Part shown: positions 8,028 to 17,179 of the stretch, piece after piece | Position numbering within the stretch: position 1 is the stretch's first letter | How the letters are laid out: every line of letters begins with the position of its first letter | Origin: JBFIHF01 sp964411125 | Lineage (GTDB): Bacteria > Myxococcota_A > Bradymonadia > Bradymonadales > Bradymonadaceae | Assembly (NCBI GenBank): GCA_964411125.1 | Contig: CAYPJU010000028.1 | Location: forward strand, 1 to 64,000 | DNA length: 64,000 bases | Direction: 5' to 3' | Translations under genes and position numbers: made by a program | Notes under the pieces: model-generated | What the model was told of the DNA's origin: nothing | What the model saw: only the letters and a program-made list of their open reading frames with translations | The model's database searches: none

Positions 8028-11000
8028 CAGTGTGAATGGCCTCCCCATGCTTCGATCAACACCCTGAGGTCACGAGTTTCACCTCGGGGGCGTTGCAACG
8101 GAAGCGTTTGACGTCGTAGCCCCGGAATCTTCTTGGCCGACAGGCGTCGCGGAATCTTCAACTCGTCAGGCGACACGAGGGCGTTCGGGGCTCCACGTTC
8201 AATGTAGCGGCCTGCGACGCATTCGTACACCGGTGGGTTCGGAGGGGTGAACTGGCCGTCGCCGTCGGCGACTACCCAGACCGGATTCGTGAACGCGACC
8301 GGGGTGATTGGGAAGACGTATTCGACGTCGAGCCCGGGAACGCCGCTCCCGAATCCGAACGCGCCCGCGAGGCTGCCGATGACGTCACTGAAGTTGAACG
8401 GGGGGATGTCTTGCGGGCTCATGATCGGAAACATGCTCTTCGATCCTTCGACTTCCAGTACGAACCATGTGTCTTTCGCCACATCGACTTCGTAGCTCGC
8501 CTCGAAGGTCCCGTTTTCGTCGAGCTGGATCGGAATCCAGCCCCAGAAGTCGTCGGACTGGTTCGGGTCGAGCCCGCGGACGACCTCGCCATTGCCGACG
8601 ATGCGCAGCCGGTCGGCGCCGACCCAGTCGGCAGCCCGCACGACGACATCGATGGTGACTCGCCCGGCGGAAATCTGAGATCCGATCGGGTTGCCGTCGA
8701 CGGTCATGTTGATGAACGGCCCGTTGGACACGATGTTGTGGTGCGAGCGCATCGCGTCGGTGAGCTGCTTCGCCGTGATCGCCTCGACCTCGTCGTGGCC
8801 GGTGAAGAAGTAGTTGCGCGGCATCCCCGGCTCGTCCAGGTGGGCACCGTGGCTGTCGGAGTTCCCGGTGGCGGTGTACTTCTTGTACGTGCCATCGGGG
8901 CGCGCGTAGTTGAGCAAATTGTACCAGTCGTCGAGTGCGCCGGCCGCGATCGCGGTGTCTTCGTCGCAGAGGACGTTCCATTGGTCCGGGATCATCGCCT
9001 GGGTGTACTCGTCCTTCGCGGCCTCGAGCTCGGCGGGGGTGAGAGCCGCGATGTCGGCGCGCACGACGGGCATCTCCTCGGTCGACCGGAACTCGGCGAG
9101 CAGGTCGAAGGTCTCGTTCTCGGTCAGGTCGGCGAAGAAAGTGTCTCGGAATCCTTGCCTCACCTCGGTCGGGAGAGCGTCGGGCTCACCGGGCGCAGCA
9201 TTCTTGTCGAACGGCATGCGGAAGTGCCGCATCTCCTCGGTATGCGGGCCTTGCAGGACCTCGATCACGTCGAAGTCCCAACTGAAGGTCGGGCGATATT
9301 GGACCTCGCCGTCGACCTCTACCTTCTCGATGAAGGCGCTGCCGTTCGGGCTGGCGATCGAGTCGGCACTCAGGCCCCCCGGGGCGTTGTTGATCGGCAG
9401 CTCCACGGTCGCGTCGAACGGGTCCAGGTTGTGCTGCCCGAAGTATCCGAGGATCGGGGTCCGCGGGTGATTCACCTGAATCACGACCTTCTGTCCTTCG
9501 GCTGGAATGCTCCGGAGCTGATCGAAAATCCGCTGGGGTGGAACGTCCTGCCACGAGAACGAGCCGCGATTCATCGACCCCATCTCCCGACGGACGGGGA
9601 AGCTGTTGAAGTGCCCAGCCTCGAAGGTCGTCAGCTCGATGCCGACGATCGACTTCAGGAACGGATTGAGCTCGTACCGGAAGAGGTATGGTTCGTAGTC
9701 GGTGATGTAGTTGTGGTCGGTCGAGACGACGAGCTCGACCCCCTCACCTGCGATACTGGTGAGCCGGGTTCGATGGTCCAACCCACTGTCGATCGAGCCG
9801 AACCCGTGCATGTGAAAGTCGCCCGTGACGTACCCCGTCGTGTCCACGACCCGCGGGAGGGTCCCCTGAATCCGAACGGTGCCGCCGGGAGCGACGTCGA
9901 TCTCGCGGGTGAAGATCCCGAACTCGGGGCCGCGGCTCAGGTAGGCGGTATACTTCCCCGGTCGGACGTTCAGCTCGATTCCGTCGGCATTCCCGTACTT
10001 CATGTCCTCGATGTAGCGACGCGTCGCAGGGTCCTGCGTATCGGGGACGAGGTCGGTTGGCCGCCAGGGCTCGCCGGCAACTTCGTCGACGAGAAACTCT
10101 CGATAGTTCGGCGAGGGTCCTTCGAAGTCGTGGGTACCGACGAGGGTGAGTTTGCCGGGCATCGCGACGCCGTCATCCCCCACGATCCGCGCGACGACGG
10201 TGCCGGGGGAGGGCGCGACGAGATCGAGATAAGGAGGTGCCGATCCGCCGACTTCGAAGGGGGTCAAATCTGGAAGAGGGCGCCCTTCGCCGGTCGCCCG
10301 AGCGCAGTACTTTCCGTCTGGAAGGCGCAGCTCGAAGCGGCCGCCTTCGGCCACGAAGACCTGATTCATGACGTGCGCGTCGGCGCCACAGCCACCCGAG
10401 CGCTGCTCGTAGACGAGCACGGAGTCCCCCTCGGCGACGGGCGAGCCAGTCACCTCGTCGGAGACGCGTCCGCGAACGGAGGTGGTGTCGGTCTCACGGA
10501 TGGACCAGTACTCCTCCATGAGCGATGCCACGTCGCCGTCGCCGATGATGAGGTAGTTGACCCATGAAAACTCGGTCGGGAACTCACCCTGAGCGGTCAG
10601 ACACGCGTCCCACTGGCTGACGCACTGGTCGACCTTCTCGGGAAACTCGGCTTCGCACACCGTCCTGGGGTCTGCGCCGGCGGAGCAGTGCGCCGGCGCG
10701 AGAGCGGGGGGCGCCTGGGCGGAGAAGACGCCGCTGAAGCCCGACGCGTTGAAGAGGAAGAGCATGTCGTCGGGCTTCGCACGTCCTCCATACGAGCCGT
10801 CCTGGTCGCGCTGGTAGACGAAGTTGTCGTCCTCGTTGACCTCCGTCATGAAACCGTAGTTCACCCCGTCGTCGTTGGTCGAAGCGACCACCGGCGTCAG
10901 GAATCCGGGGAACGCCGGCAGCGCCACCGGCTCGGAGAGTGCTTCGATGAGGCCCTGCTCGATGTCGTAGCCGAGGCCGGGGAGAAAGATCTGGCTGAGC

Positions 11001-11791
11001 TTCCCGAACCCGAGCACGTGGCCCATCGGGAGTCGAAAGCTCCCGAGGTCGAGACCGAGGAACGATTTCAGCGCGCCGAGGATCACCTGCGGCGGGAACT
11101 CGACCTTGCGGTGGGCGATGTTGCGCATCTTCGATTCGATGCGGATATGGCGGGCGCCCGGCTCCAGGATGTAGCGGGTCGAAAACTCGAGGTTCTGTCC
11201 GCTGTCGGAGTCGGGGGGCTGCTTGTCGAGGATCTCGCTGACGAGCTCCGACGGCTCCTTGTAAGCGCCGAGCAGGAGCTGGTTGAGGTAGCGGAGCATC
11301 GTCACGAACTCGCCGCCCCGGCCGCGTACTTCGATGATCGCCGGGCCACCGTCGCTGCCGTCGGCGACGACCTCGACGTTCTCGGGATCGATCATCTCGA
11401 GGAAGAACGCCGGGAACATCTCGCCGAACGAGTCGTTGCCGGACCCGCCGAGCTCGTCGCCGACGTTCGACGCGCGGACGAGGTCCGCGTCGATGAGCGA
11501 CCCGCCGAATACCCCGCTTCCCCGGTTGTAGGTCTTGTCCTGCACCACGACCCGTACCCGATCGTTCTCGAGCATGTAGTCGCCGACGTCCCCCAGGGCG
11601 GTCGGGCCGCCGATGAGCTGCGATCGTTCGCTCACCTCGTACCCGCGCGCGCGGGGCTCGGAGTCCGAGTCGCACGAACCGGTCGCGGCGAGTGCGGTCA
11701 CCGCGACGGCGACGGCGGCGAAGCCGAGTCGCGGCACGAGGGACGGGGTCGACGTCTGAGTCTTCGTTTCCTGTGGCACGGTCTCTCTCAC
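8027..11791 (-). CDS. giant PHP-domain (CehA/McbA-like) lipoprotein or secreted hydrolase
   Basis: A 1254-aa exported protein. The N-terminus has a hydrophobic export signal followed by ATGSCDSDSE, a near-lipobox that suggests lipidation of Cys. The first ~400 residues look like beta-rich domains, and ~420-640 resembles carboxypeptidase-regulatory-like repeats (GRVSDEVTGSPVAEGD). A PHP metallohydrolase domain then begins with GDFHMHGFGSID and VVSTDHN and closes with GNSDSHG, all expected metal ligands of the CehA/McbA group. The GTG start overlaps the porin stop as GTGA, so it is translationally coupled to the porin. PHP domains hydrolyse phosphoesters or related bonds with two or three metals; the substrate here is not evident. 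Confidence 0.8.
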   Translation of the reverse strand: MRETVPQETKTQTSTPSLVPRLGFAAVAVAVTALAATGSCDSDSEPRARGYEVSERSQLIGGPTALGDVGDYMLENDRVRVVVQDKTYNRGSGVFGGSLIDADLVRASNVGDELGGSGNDSFGEMFPAFFLEMIDPENVEVVADGSDGGPAIIEVRGRGGEFVTMLRYLNQLLLGAYKEPSELVSEILDKQPPDSDSGQNLEFSTRYILEPGARHIRIESKMRNIAHRKVEFPPQVILGALKSFLGLDLGSFRLPMGHVLGFGKLSQIFLPGLGYDIEQGLIEALSEPVALPAFPGFLTPVVASTNDDGVNYGFMTEVNEDDNFVYQRDQDGSYGGRAKPDDMLFLFNASGFSGVFSAQAPPALAPAHCSAGADPRTVCEAEFPEKVDQCVSQWDACLTAQGEFPTEFSWVNYLIIGDGDVASLMEEYWSIRETDTTSVRGRVSDEVTGSPVAEGDSVLVYEQRSGGCGADAHVMNQVFVAEGGRFELRLPDGKYCARATGEGRPLPDLTPFEVGGSAPPYLDLVAPSPGTVVARIVGDDGVAMPGKLTLVGTHDFEGPSPNYREFLVDEVAGEPWRPTDLVPDTQDPATRRYIEDMKYGNADGIELNVRPGKYTAYLSRGPEFGIFTREIDVAPGGTVRIQGTLPRVVDTTGYVTGDFHMHGFGSIDSGLDHRTRLTSIAGEGVELVVSTDHNYITDYEPYLFRYELNPFLKSIVGIELTTFEAGHFNSFPVRREMGSMNRGSFSWQDVPPQRIFDQLRSIPAEGQKVVIQVNHPRTPILGYFGQHNLDPFDATVELPINNAPGGLSADSIASPNGSAFIEKVEVDGEVQYRPTFSWDFDVIEVLQGPHTEEMRHFRMPFDKNAAPGEPDALPTEVRQGFRDTFFADLTENETFDLLAEFRSTEEMPVVRADIAALTPAELEAAKDEYTQAMIPDQWNVLCDEDTAIAAGALDDWYNLLNYARPDGTYKKYTATGNSDSHGAHLDEPGMPRNYFFTGHDEVEAITAKQLTDAMRSHHNIVSNGPFINMTVDGNPIGSQISAGRVTIDVVVRAADWVGADRLRIVGNGEVVRGLDPNQSDDFWGWIPIQLDENGTFEASYEVDVAKDTWFVLEVEGSKSMFPIMSPQDIPPFNFSDVIGSLAGAFGFGSGVPGLDVEYVFPITPVAFTNPVWVVADGDGQFTPPNPPVYECVAGRYIERGAPNALVSPDELKIPRRLSAKKIPGLRRQTLPLQRPRGETRDLRVLIEAWGGHSH

Positions 11792-13161
11792 CAGGTCACC
11801 TGTAGAACGGCATCGAAACGATTGTTGGGCAGCGCCAATTCCTCGGACTCTTGCGTGATCGTGTAGTTCAGCATCAGACGAACCGGGTAGGGCGGCAGGT
11901 AGTTGAGGCCGAACGTGATGTGCGTCAGCGCGTCCACGTCGTCGGCACGCTCCGCTGGGTCGAAGTAAGCGTAGCGAATCGCGGGTTGGAATCCCAAGAA
12001 CGGCTCCCGGTACGCGATCTGCGCCTGGTAGGCGAGGGCGCTGGTCTCCGGCGTTCCACCGTCGACGTCGGGTCGCGCGATCGTCTGGCCGATGACGCTG
12101 CCGATGACGGAGAGCCCGACGATCTGGAAAGTCGCGTCGGCGGTCCACGCGGTGACGTCTTCATCGATGACGTCGGGAGGGACGCCGAGCGAACGTGGGT
12201 TGATGGAGTAAGCGCCACCGATGGCGGCGATGTCGGCCCAATGCAGTGCCAGCCTGCCGAAGCCGGCGAGTTTCTCGTTGTCGTTGAGCGCGCGGTTCGA
12301 AGGTTGGCCATTGGTCAGTGCGATGGAGTAGCTCACTCCGGGACCTTCGGCCGAGTTGTCGTCCGAGAGGAAAAACCATCCCGGTGTGCCGACCTCGATC
12401 CCCACCTGCCGATCCACGGAGAGCCCCTCGACGTTGCGGCCCTCGACGTCCGAAACCCCTCGGCTGCCTACGGATCGGTTCGCGAACAGCAATCTCGCAG
12501 TGGAGAACTGCTCTTCGATGTCGAAGGGGGGCTTGAACTGCCCGGCGGCGATCCCGACGAAATCGAAGGGCCGATAGGCGAGATATGCGTCTCGGAGACG
12601 CGTGACGACGACGGCGTTGGCGTCGTTGGCGTCGACGTTTTCGTTGACGGCGCCGTCGAGCTGCAGCTTGAAACCGAGGTCACGCATCGTCCCTTCGAGG
12701 GTGAGACGGGCGTTGCCCATCGCGAATCCGTCGTTCCTGCCGAAGGTGCCGGTCGGGTCGTCCTGGATGCCGACGTATCCGACCCGGATGTATCCCCCGA
12801 TATCGAGCGTCCAAGGATAGTCTTCCCCAAGCGTCCCTCGATTCCACGCGACTCCGACTTGATCCTCGTCGTCGGAGACGAGGTCTCCTTCGTCGACGTC
12901 GGGAACGGTGGCGGGTTCGTGATCTGCGACTTCGGCGGGGGCGGTCTTGGCGTCGTCACCGCCGCTGGCGTCACCGGCAGGTCGGACGATGCCCGTAGGG
13001 GCGGTGTCGCCGTCGTCGTCGGCCTCCGCGCCGGCCTGGGGCTCTTCGACGTTGGACGCAGCGGGGTCGGCTTCGGCTGCCGGCGGAGCGACTTCCTGGG
13101 CAGATGCAGAGAGCGGCGACGCGATGACCGCGGCGGCGAAAGCGAGTCGTATGAGGCGCAT
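11788..13161 (-). CDS. outer-membrane porin, OprO/OprP-like
   Basis: A 457-aa beta-barrel protein. A signal peptide ends at SASAQ (residue ~22), followed by an acidic, proline-rich linker to residue ~110 and then alternating amphipathic strands typical of phosphate-selective porin O/P: YPWTLDIGGYIRVGYVG, FKLQLDGAVNENV, IAAGQFKPPFDIEEQFS, and a C-terminal strand ending in FDAVLQVTW with the terminal aromatic residue that BAM recognises. Upstream in-frame codons to 13290 run back into the SRP RNA terminator, which argues for the ATG at 13161. The acidic linker is longer than in OprP. It heads the operon with the PHP lipoprotein and the EF-hand-like protein. Phosphate specificity is a guess. Confidence 0.85.
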   Translation of the reverse strand: MRLIRLAFAAAVIASPLSASAQEVAPPAAEADPAASNVEEPQAGAEADDDGDTAPTGIVRPAGDASGGDDAKTAPAEVADHEPATVPDVDEGDLVSDDEDQVGVAWNRGTLGEDYPWTLDIGGYIRVGYVGIQDDPTGTFGRNDGFAMGNARLTLEGTMRDLGFKLQLDGAVNENVDANDANAVVVTRLRDAYLAYRPFDFVGIAAGQFKPPFDIEEQFSTARLLFANRSVGSRGVSDVEGRNVEGLSVDRQVGIEVGTPGWFFLSDDNSAEGPGVSYSIALTNGQPSNRALNDNEKLAGFGRLALHWADIAAIGGAYSINPRSLGVPPDVIDEDVTAWTADATFQIVGLSVIGSVIGQTIARPDVDGGTPETSALAYQAQIAYREPFLGFQPAIRYAYFDPAERADDVDALTHITFGLNYLPPYPVRLMLNYTITQESEELALPNNRFDAVLQVTW

Positions 13162-13201
13162 GAGGACTGCTCTTGAGCGAAGTTTCGAAAAGTGTTGCGG
13201 A

Positions 13202-13207
13202 CTTATA
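13202..13207 (-). promoter_or_regulatory. candidate -10 box of the porin operon
   Basis: TATAAG read on the minus strand, 41 bases before the porin ATG. The -35 region coincides with the T-run of the SRP RNA terminator (TTTTTT) and is not a good match, so only the -10 element is convincing. Confidence 0.35.
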
Positions 13208-13224
13208 CACCACGCCCCAGAGCG

Positions 13225-13254
13225 AAAAAAGCCCGCTACCTTGCGGTAGCGGGC
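13225..13254 (-). terminator. rho-independent terminator after the SRP RNA
   Basis: A perfect 10-bp stem (13231-13240 with 13245-13254, loop TTGC) is followed on the minus strand by six T residues (13225-13230). It lies 9 bases after the SRP RNA 3' end and closes the tRNA-tadA-SRP operon, just upstream of the porin promoter region. Confidence 0.93.
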
Positions 13255-13263
13255 TAATTCGTT

Positions 13264-13370
13264 GTCGATCCCCGCGCGGTCAGCGCACACCCATTGGACA
13301 GGTCCGCTGCTCCCTCCCGGGCCTGACGGGGTGCCTGCCCTCGGGTCGCGCTGACCGCGCGAGGATCGAC
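13264..13370 (-). ncRNA. ffs: signal recognition particle RNA (small bacterial 4.5S type)
   Basis: A 107-nt RNA read on the minus strand. Its ends form a 23-bp helix (13348-13370 with 13264-13286) with a single G-U wobble. The apical domain carries the conserved Ffh-binding signature GTCAGGCCCGGGAGGGAGCA, with a GGGA (GNRA) tetraloop in place of the common GGAA and the symmetric AGCAG loop. It is the RNA scaffold for Ffh, which targets nascent membrane proteins to FtsY. A terminator follows at once, and tRNA-Ser(GGA) lies upstream. Confidence 0.93.
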
Positions 13371-13372
13371 GT

Positions 13373-13392
13373 TTCGGAAGTCGCCTTCCGAA
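13373..13392 (-). other. hairpin between tRNA-Ser(GGA) and the SRP RNA
   Basis: A perfect 8-bp inverted repeat with a 4-base loop (13373-13380 with 13385-13392) abuts the 5' end of the SRP RNA. There is no T-run, so it is not a terminator; it could be a processing signal that helps separate the SRP RNA from the upstream tRNA. Confidence 0.5.
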
Positions 13393-13425
13393 GTTGAGCC
13401 TCCGGAGTTTTCACTTCGGAGTGAT

Positions 13426-13518
<93 letters not shown>

Positions 13519-13538
13519 TTAAGACGTGAGGGTTGAAA

Positions 13539-13626
13539 CGGAGGGGGTGGGATTCGAACCCACGGTACCGCTTAACGGTACACCTGATTTCGAATCAGGC
13601 GCCTTCGACCTCTCGGCCACCCCTCC
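13539..13626 (-). tRNA. tRNA-Ser (anticodon CGA)
   Basis: An 88-nt class II tRNA with a long variable arm, acceptor GGAGGGG/CCCCTCC and G discriminator, with no encoded CCA. The anticodon loop TTCGAAA gives CGA, which reads UCG. Its first base follows directly after the last base of the tadA stop codon. Confidence 0.95.
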
Positions 13627-14130
13627 TCACGAATCTACTTCTTCTCCGCCCCGAATCGGCATCGGCTTCGAGCGCCGGCCGCTTCGGATATCTCGAAAGA
13701 ACTGTGTCAGAACTTCTCCGCACTTTTCTCCGAGGACACCCTCGGTGACCGCCACCTCGTGATTCAGGCGGGGATCTTCCACCAGCGCGTAGAGACTGCG
13801 TACTGCGCCTGCCTTGGGGTCGCGAGCTCCGTAGACCACGCGTCCGAGTCGGGCGTTGACCATCGTCCCTGCGCACATCGGGCAAGGCTCCAGTGTCACG
13901 TACGTCGTGCAGCCGACGAGCCGCCAACTGCCCAGATGCTCTGCGGCGTTCCGCATCGCGAGAAGTTCGGCATGGGCCGTCGGATCCTGCCACGTTTCGC
14001 GGCGATTGAAGCCGCGACCAATCACCTCGCCGTTCGGATCCACCACCACGGCTCCGATGGGGACTTCCCCGACCTCGGCCGCTCTGGCAGCTTCGTCCAG
14101 CGCGAGTTGCATGTAACGTTCGTCCGACAT
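13627..14130 (-). CDS. tadA: tRNA-specific adenosine deaminase TadA
   Basis: A 167-aa zinc deaminase that converts A34 to inosine in tRNA-Arg(ACG), so that one tRNA reads CGU, CGC and CGA. The zinc and catalytic motifs HAELLAM and PCPMCAGTMV are intact, and length fits the family. The ATG at 14130 (MSDERYMQ) is chosen over an in-frame upstream codon that lies in the tRNA. Its substrate tRNA-Arg(ACG) is encoded 15 bases upstream on the same strand, and the TGA stop touches tRNA-Ser(CGA) with no gap. It therefore sits inside a tRNA transcript and must be expressed together with RNA processing. Confidence 0.96.
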   Translation of the reverse strand: MSDERYMQLALDEAARAAEVGEVPIGAVVVDPNGEVIGRGFNRRETWQDPTAHAELLAMRNAAEHLGSWRLVGCTTYVTLEPCPMCAGTMVNARLGRVVYGARDPKAGAVRSLYALVEDPRLNHEVAVTEGVLGEKCGEVLTQFFRDIRSGRRSKPMPIRGGEEVDS

Positions 14131-14145
14131 GCCATACCCAAAAAG

Positions 14146-14219
<74 letters not shown>

Positions 14220-14222
14220 AAG

Positions 14223-14311
14223 CGGAGAAGGAGGGATTCGAACCCTCGATAGGGGATTAACCCTATACTCCCTTAGCAGGGGAGCGCCTTCAGCCTCTCG
14301 GCCACTTCTCC
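14223..14311 (-). tRNA. tRNA-Ser (anticodon GCT)
   Basis: An 89-nt class II tRNA with acceptor GGAGAAG/CTTCTCC, G discriminator, a long variable arm and no encoded CCA. The anticodon loop CTGCTAA gives GCT, which reads AGC and AGU. Only 3 bases separate it from tRNA-Arg(ACG). Confidence 0.95.
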
Positions 14312-14396
14312 AGATTCGTTCGGTGCGTTCGAGATCGGACTCTCGATCGCACTTGAACCTGCTCTCCAACTGTCAAAGAACCGGCCCCTATTCCAA

Positions 14397-14481
14397 CGGA
14401 GGGGGTGGGATTCGAACCCACGAAGCTTTGCAGCTTGCCGGTTTTCAAGACCGGTGCCTTCAACCACTCGGCCACCCCTCC
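14397..14481 (-). tRNA. tRNA-Ser (anticodon TGA)
   Basis: An 85-nt class II tRNA with acceptor GGAGGGG/CCCCTCC, G discriminator and no encoded CCA. The anticodon loop CTTGAAA gives TGA, which reads UCA and, if modified, UCG and UCU. It is the first RNA of the operon after the promoter. Confidence 0.95.
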
Positions 14482-14522
14482 CAGTCCCGTCTGCAATTTT
14501 CGGGGACGTGTCGGGAGGGGGA

Positions 14523-14550
14523 AGTGTATCGATAGCGGCCCGTCCGTCAA
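14523..14550 (-). promoter_or_regulatory. sigma-70 promoter of the tRNA-tadA-SRP operon
   Basis: On the minus strand TTGACG (14545-14550), a 16-base spacer and TACACT (14523-14528). The predicted transcript starts near 14516 and has a leader of about 35 bases before tRNA-Ser(TGA). The bases after the -10 are very C-rich, which would give a GC-rich discriminator as in stringently controlled stable-RNA promoters. The rest of 14551-14740 shows nothing recognisable. Confidence 0.7.
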
Positions 14551-14740
14551 GCCTCATGTTCGTGGTTTTCTGCATCGGAGGATCCTCACCATCGAGCCGG
14601 CTATCGGCCCCTGTTCATGGGCTCTCGAGGCAATCTGGTCCTGTCGCGGGGCGCTCCCGGTGGTGAAGAAATGTAAATCTGGGTGGTTTCAGAAACCCTC
14701 CCGGGTGGAACGGTCGCTCCGATACGCCGCGATTACCATC

Positions 14741-17110
14741 TCAGTCCGTCTTTCGCCGCTTCGCCTTCGCAGCCCTCTGCTTCGTTTCCATCTCGCGCTT
14801 CTTTGCCTTTGCCTGCGCGCCCGAGAGATTCTTTCGCGCCGCCTTCTCTCCGACGACCTCCGGATCGTAGAGCGTCCCTCGGAGCGCCCGTTCGTTGGTG
14901 CGCAGCTCCTCGAGCTTCGTGTTCGCCAGGTATCGCAGGAGCTGCGCCACGTCGGGCTCGTCACGGACGAGGTTCTTGGTGCCGGGCCAGTCGTCGCGCC
15001 AGCGCCAGAGATACTCGCGTTCTCCGACGCGATCGATCTCGAGGTACCAGTCGTCGACGCGGACGCTGAAGCGCCGGTACGGGTCGATCCCCTCACGAAA
15101 CTTCTCGGGGACGTAGAGGAGCGCGTACTGAACCTGACGCTTCGGCTTCTTTCCTTCGTAGAGAGCCGGGACGAGCGACTCTCCGACCCACCCCTTCCGC
15201 CGTTTCGCGCCGGCGAGGTCGGCGACCGTGGGAGCGATGTCGAGGTGGCTCGCGAGCCCCCCGACTCGCCGCCCGTCGGCGGCGGGCGCCTTGATGACGA
15301 GCGGGACGGAGACGACCGGGCTTCTCAGGTCGTACCCGTGGTGCTTCTTGTCATGGAACTCGTCGAACGCCTCGCCGTGGTCGGCCGTGAAGACGACGAC
15401 GTATTCGTCGGGGTCGAACGACTTCTGCAGCGCGTCGAAGAGCCTGCCCCAGTGGCGGTCGGCAAACTCGAGCTCGCTGTCGAAGACGTCTGCCTTCGTG
15501 TCTCCGAACTTCGTCCCGCCGTCGGGCATCTCGAACGGGTGGTGATGATCGTAGTAGTGGACCCAGAGAAACGTGGGCTTCGGTCGACCCTTAGCCGCTT
15601 CGAGTTGAGCGATGGCGCGGTCCGTCACCTCCGGGGCGGTGTGACGTTTGTCCTTCGCGAGCTTGAGCGCGTCGTTGTCGAGCTCGGCGAAGCCGGTGGA
15701 AGGACCGCCCCGCCAGCGTCGCGTGAAGTAGTCGTCCGAGGCTACGCGGACGGTGTGGTAACCAGCCGAGCGCAGGGTCGTGGAGAGGGTCGGGGCGCTG
15801 GCGCTCCAGTCGTAGGGCTGCCCTCCGACGGGCTCCATCGGGAGTAGCGCGTTGTAGACGCCGGCCAGGACACCGGGCAGGGCGGTCCGGGTGCTCGGTC
15901 CGACCGCGAACGCATGCTCGAAGACGACCGCGTCGCGGGCGAACTTCGCCAGGTTGGGGGTCGTGTCTCGATCGTCGCGTCCCAGCGACGTTCGGTCCAT
16001 CGAGAGCGAATCGGTCGTAACCAAGATGACGTGCGGGCGCCCCAGGACCTGCTTCGGCTTGCCGAACGACTGCGGGAACTCGGCATAGTCACGGTCGGGG
16101 ACGAGATCGGAGCCCGAACAGTCTTCGTCGATCCCGTTGTCGATCTTTTCGGCGGCTCCAGGGTGGATCGCAGGGTCGTCGGGCGCGCAGTCCCGTCCCC
16201 CGAGGATCGACAGCGAACCGTCTTCGTCCCGGTCGAGCGCGGGAGCGATGCGCTTGAAGACCAGACTCGAGACGACCGAGTCCTCCACGAAAACCATGCG
16301 GTTGTAGCCTTGGGAGCCGGGCATCCAGACCGTGCCGACGAGGGCGGCCACGAGGGCCGCGACGATGACGAGGGCGGTTACGGCCCCCACCCGCCACGTG
16401 CGGATCGAACCCAACGCGGCGAGCCATCCGATCGCCGCCCCCAAGACCGCGACAGGCAAGTCCCACGGCACCTGCTCTCCAAAGCTCGTGCGGGCGAAGA
16501 GGAGCCCGCCGAGGAGTGCGGCGGCGATCGCCACGACAAAGACCGAAGCCGGCGCAATCACCGCACGGGGCGCGCGCCGGCTGGCGGCGACGAGCGCCAC
16601 GGAGCCCAGCCTACGGACAATGACGAACGCCACGGCCGCGGCTGGAAGCAATCCGAGCTGGGTCACGACGAGGAGGAGGAGGGCGTTCTCGGGTCGTGCG
16701 ACGGCGCTCAGGTAGAGCCGGCCGATCGCGACCGATCCTCCGGCCACCCCGGCGAGTGCGACACCGACCGCGAGGAGGGTCGCTGTGCGTCGGGCGAGGC
16801 TCTCAGGGTCGTCCGCCCAGGTCCACTCCAACGCCCGACGCGCGTTGGTCGCGAGGGTGGCATCCATGAACCCCATCGTCACGAGCGCGGCATGAGTGCC
16901 GGCGAGCGCGAGCGCGGCGAGCAGTAGCGGGAAGGCGAGAAACCCGACGTGGGCGATTACGGCGTAGAGCCCCAGGTCGGAAGAGGTTGCGGTGAGGTAC
17001 AGTCCCTGGAGCGCGCCGCCGGCGAGCACCGAAAACAGGGCGGCCGCCGAGACGACGAAGCCCCATCGCGCGGGACGTTCGCCCGCCCCGTCGACCGATG
17101 GGTCAGCCAC
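14741..17110 (-). CDS. membrane sulfatase-fold enzyme with MopE-type motif
   Basis: A 789-aa membrane protein. The GTG start has GGAG five bases upstream. Residues ~15-265 hold about eight hydrophobic helices; then comes DGSLSILGGRDC and IDNGIDEDCSGSD, a MopE-like metal-binding motif rich in Asp and with paired Cys. The alkaline-phosphatase-superfamily domain (~365-690) starts at VILVTTDSLSMDRTSL, has GPSTRTALPGVLAG at the nucleophile position and VVFTADHGEAFDEFHD for the distal metals. The CxPxR formylglycine motif is absent, so classical sulfatase activity is unlikely. The C-terminus is a Lys/Arg-rich coil (~760-789). It resembles the gene at 4104 in plan but not in detail. The substrate is unknown. 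Confidence 0.82.
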   Translation of the reverse strand: MADPSVDGAGERPARWGFVVSAAALFSVLAGGALQGLYLTATSSDLGLYAVIAHVGFLAFPLLLAALALAGTHAALVTMGFMDATLATNARRALEWTWADDPESLARRTATLLAVGVALAGVAGGSVAIGRLYLSAVARPENALLLLVVTQLGLLPAAAVAFVIVRRLGSVALVAASRRAPRAVIAPASVFVVAIAAALLGGLLFARTSFGEQVPWDLPVAVLGAAIGWLAALGSIRTWRVGAVTALVIVAALVAALVGTVWMPGSQGYNRMVFVEDSVVSSLVFKRIAPALDRDEDGSLSILGGRDCAPDDPAIHPGAAEKIDNGIDEDCSGSDLVPDRDYAEFPQSFGKPKQVLGRPHVILVTTDSLSMDRTSLGRDDRDTTPNLAKFARDAVVFEHAFAVGPSTRTALPGVLAGVYNALLPMEPVGGQPYDWSASAPTLSTTLRSAGYHTVRVASDDYFTRRWRGGPSTGFAELDNDALKLAKDKRHTAPEVTDRAIAQLEAAKGRPKPTFLWVHYYDHHHPFEMPDGGTKFGDTKADVFDSELEFADRHWGRLFDALQKSFDPDEYVVVFTADHGEAFDEFHDKKHHGYDLRSPVVSVPLVIKAPAADGRRVGGLASHLDIAPTVADLAGAKRRKGWVGESLVPALYEGKKPKRQVQYALLYVPEKFREGIDPYRRFSVRVDDWYLEIDRVGEREYLWRWRDDWPGTKNLVRDEPDVAQLLRYLANTKLEELRTNERALRGTLYDPEVVGEKAARKNLSGAQAKAKKREMETKQRAAKAKRRKTD

Positions 17111-17179
17111 GGCAACTCCGGCGAACCGTGTGCTGAAGCCGGGACGGTGCCGGCAGGCAGCAGGTCGTGCGACGCGTGA

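Noticed and set aside
13162..13290. Longer porin with an N-terminus in the SRP terminator
   Set aside because: The frame crosses the terminator stem and SRP RNA end; the ATG at 13161 opens a proper signal peptide.
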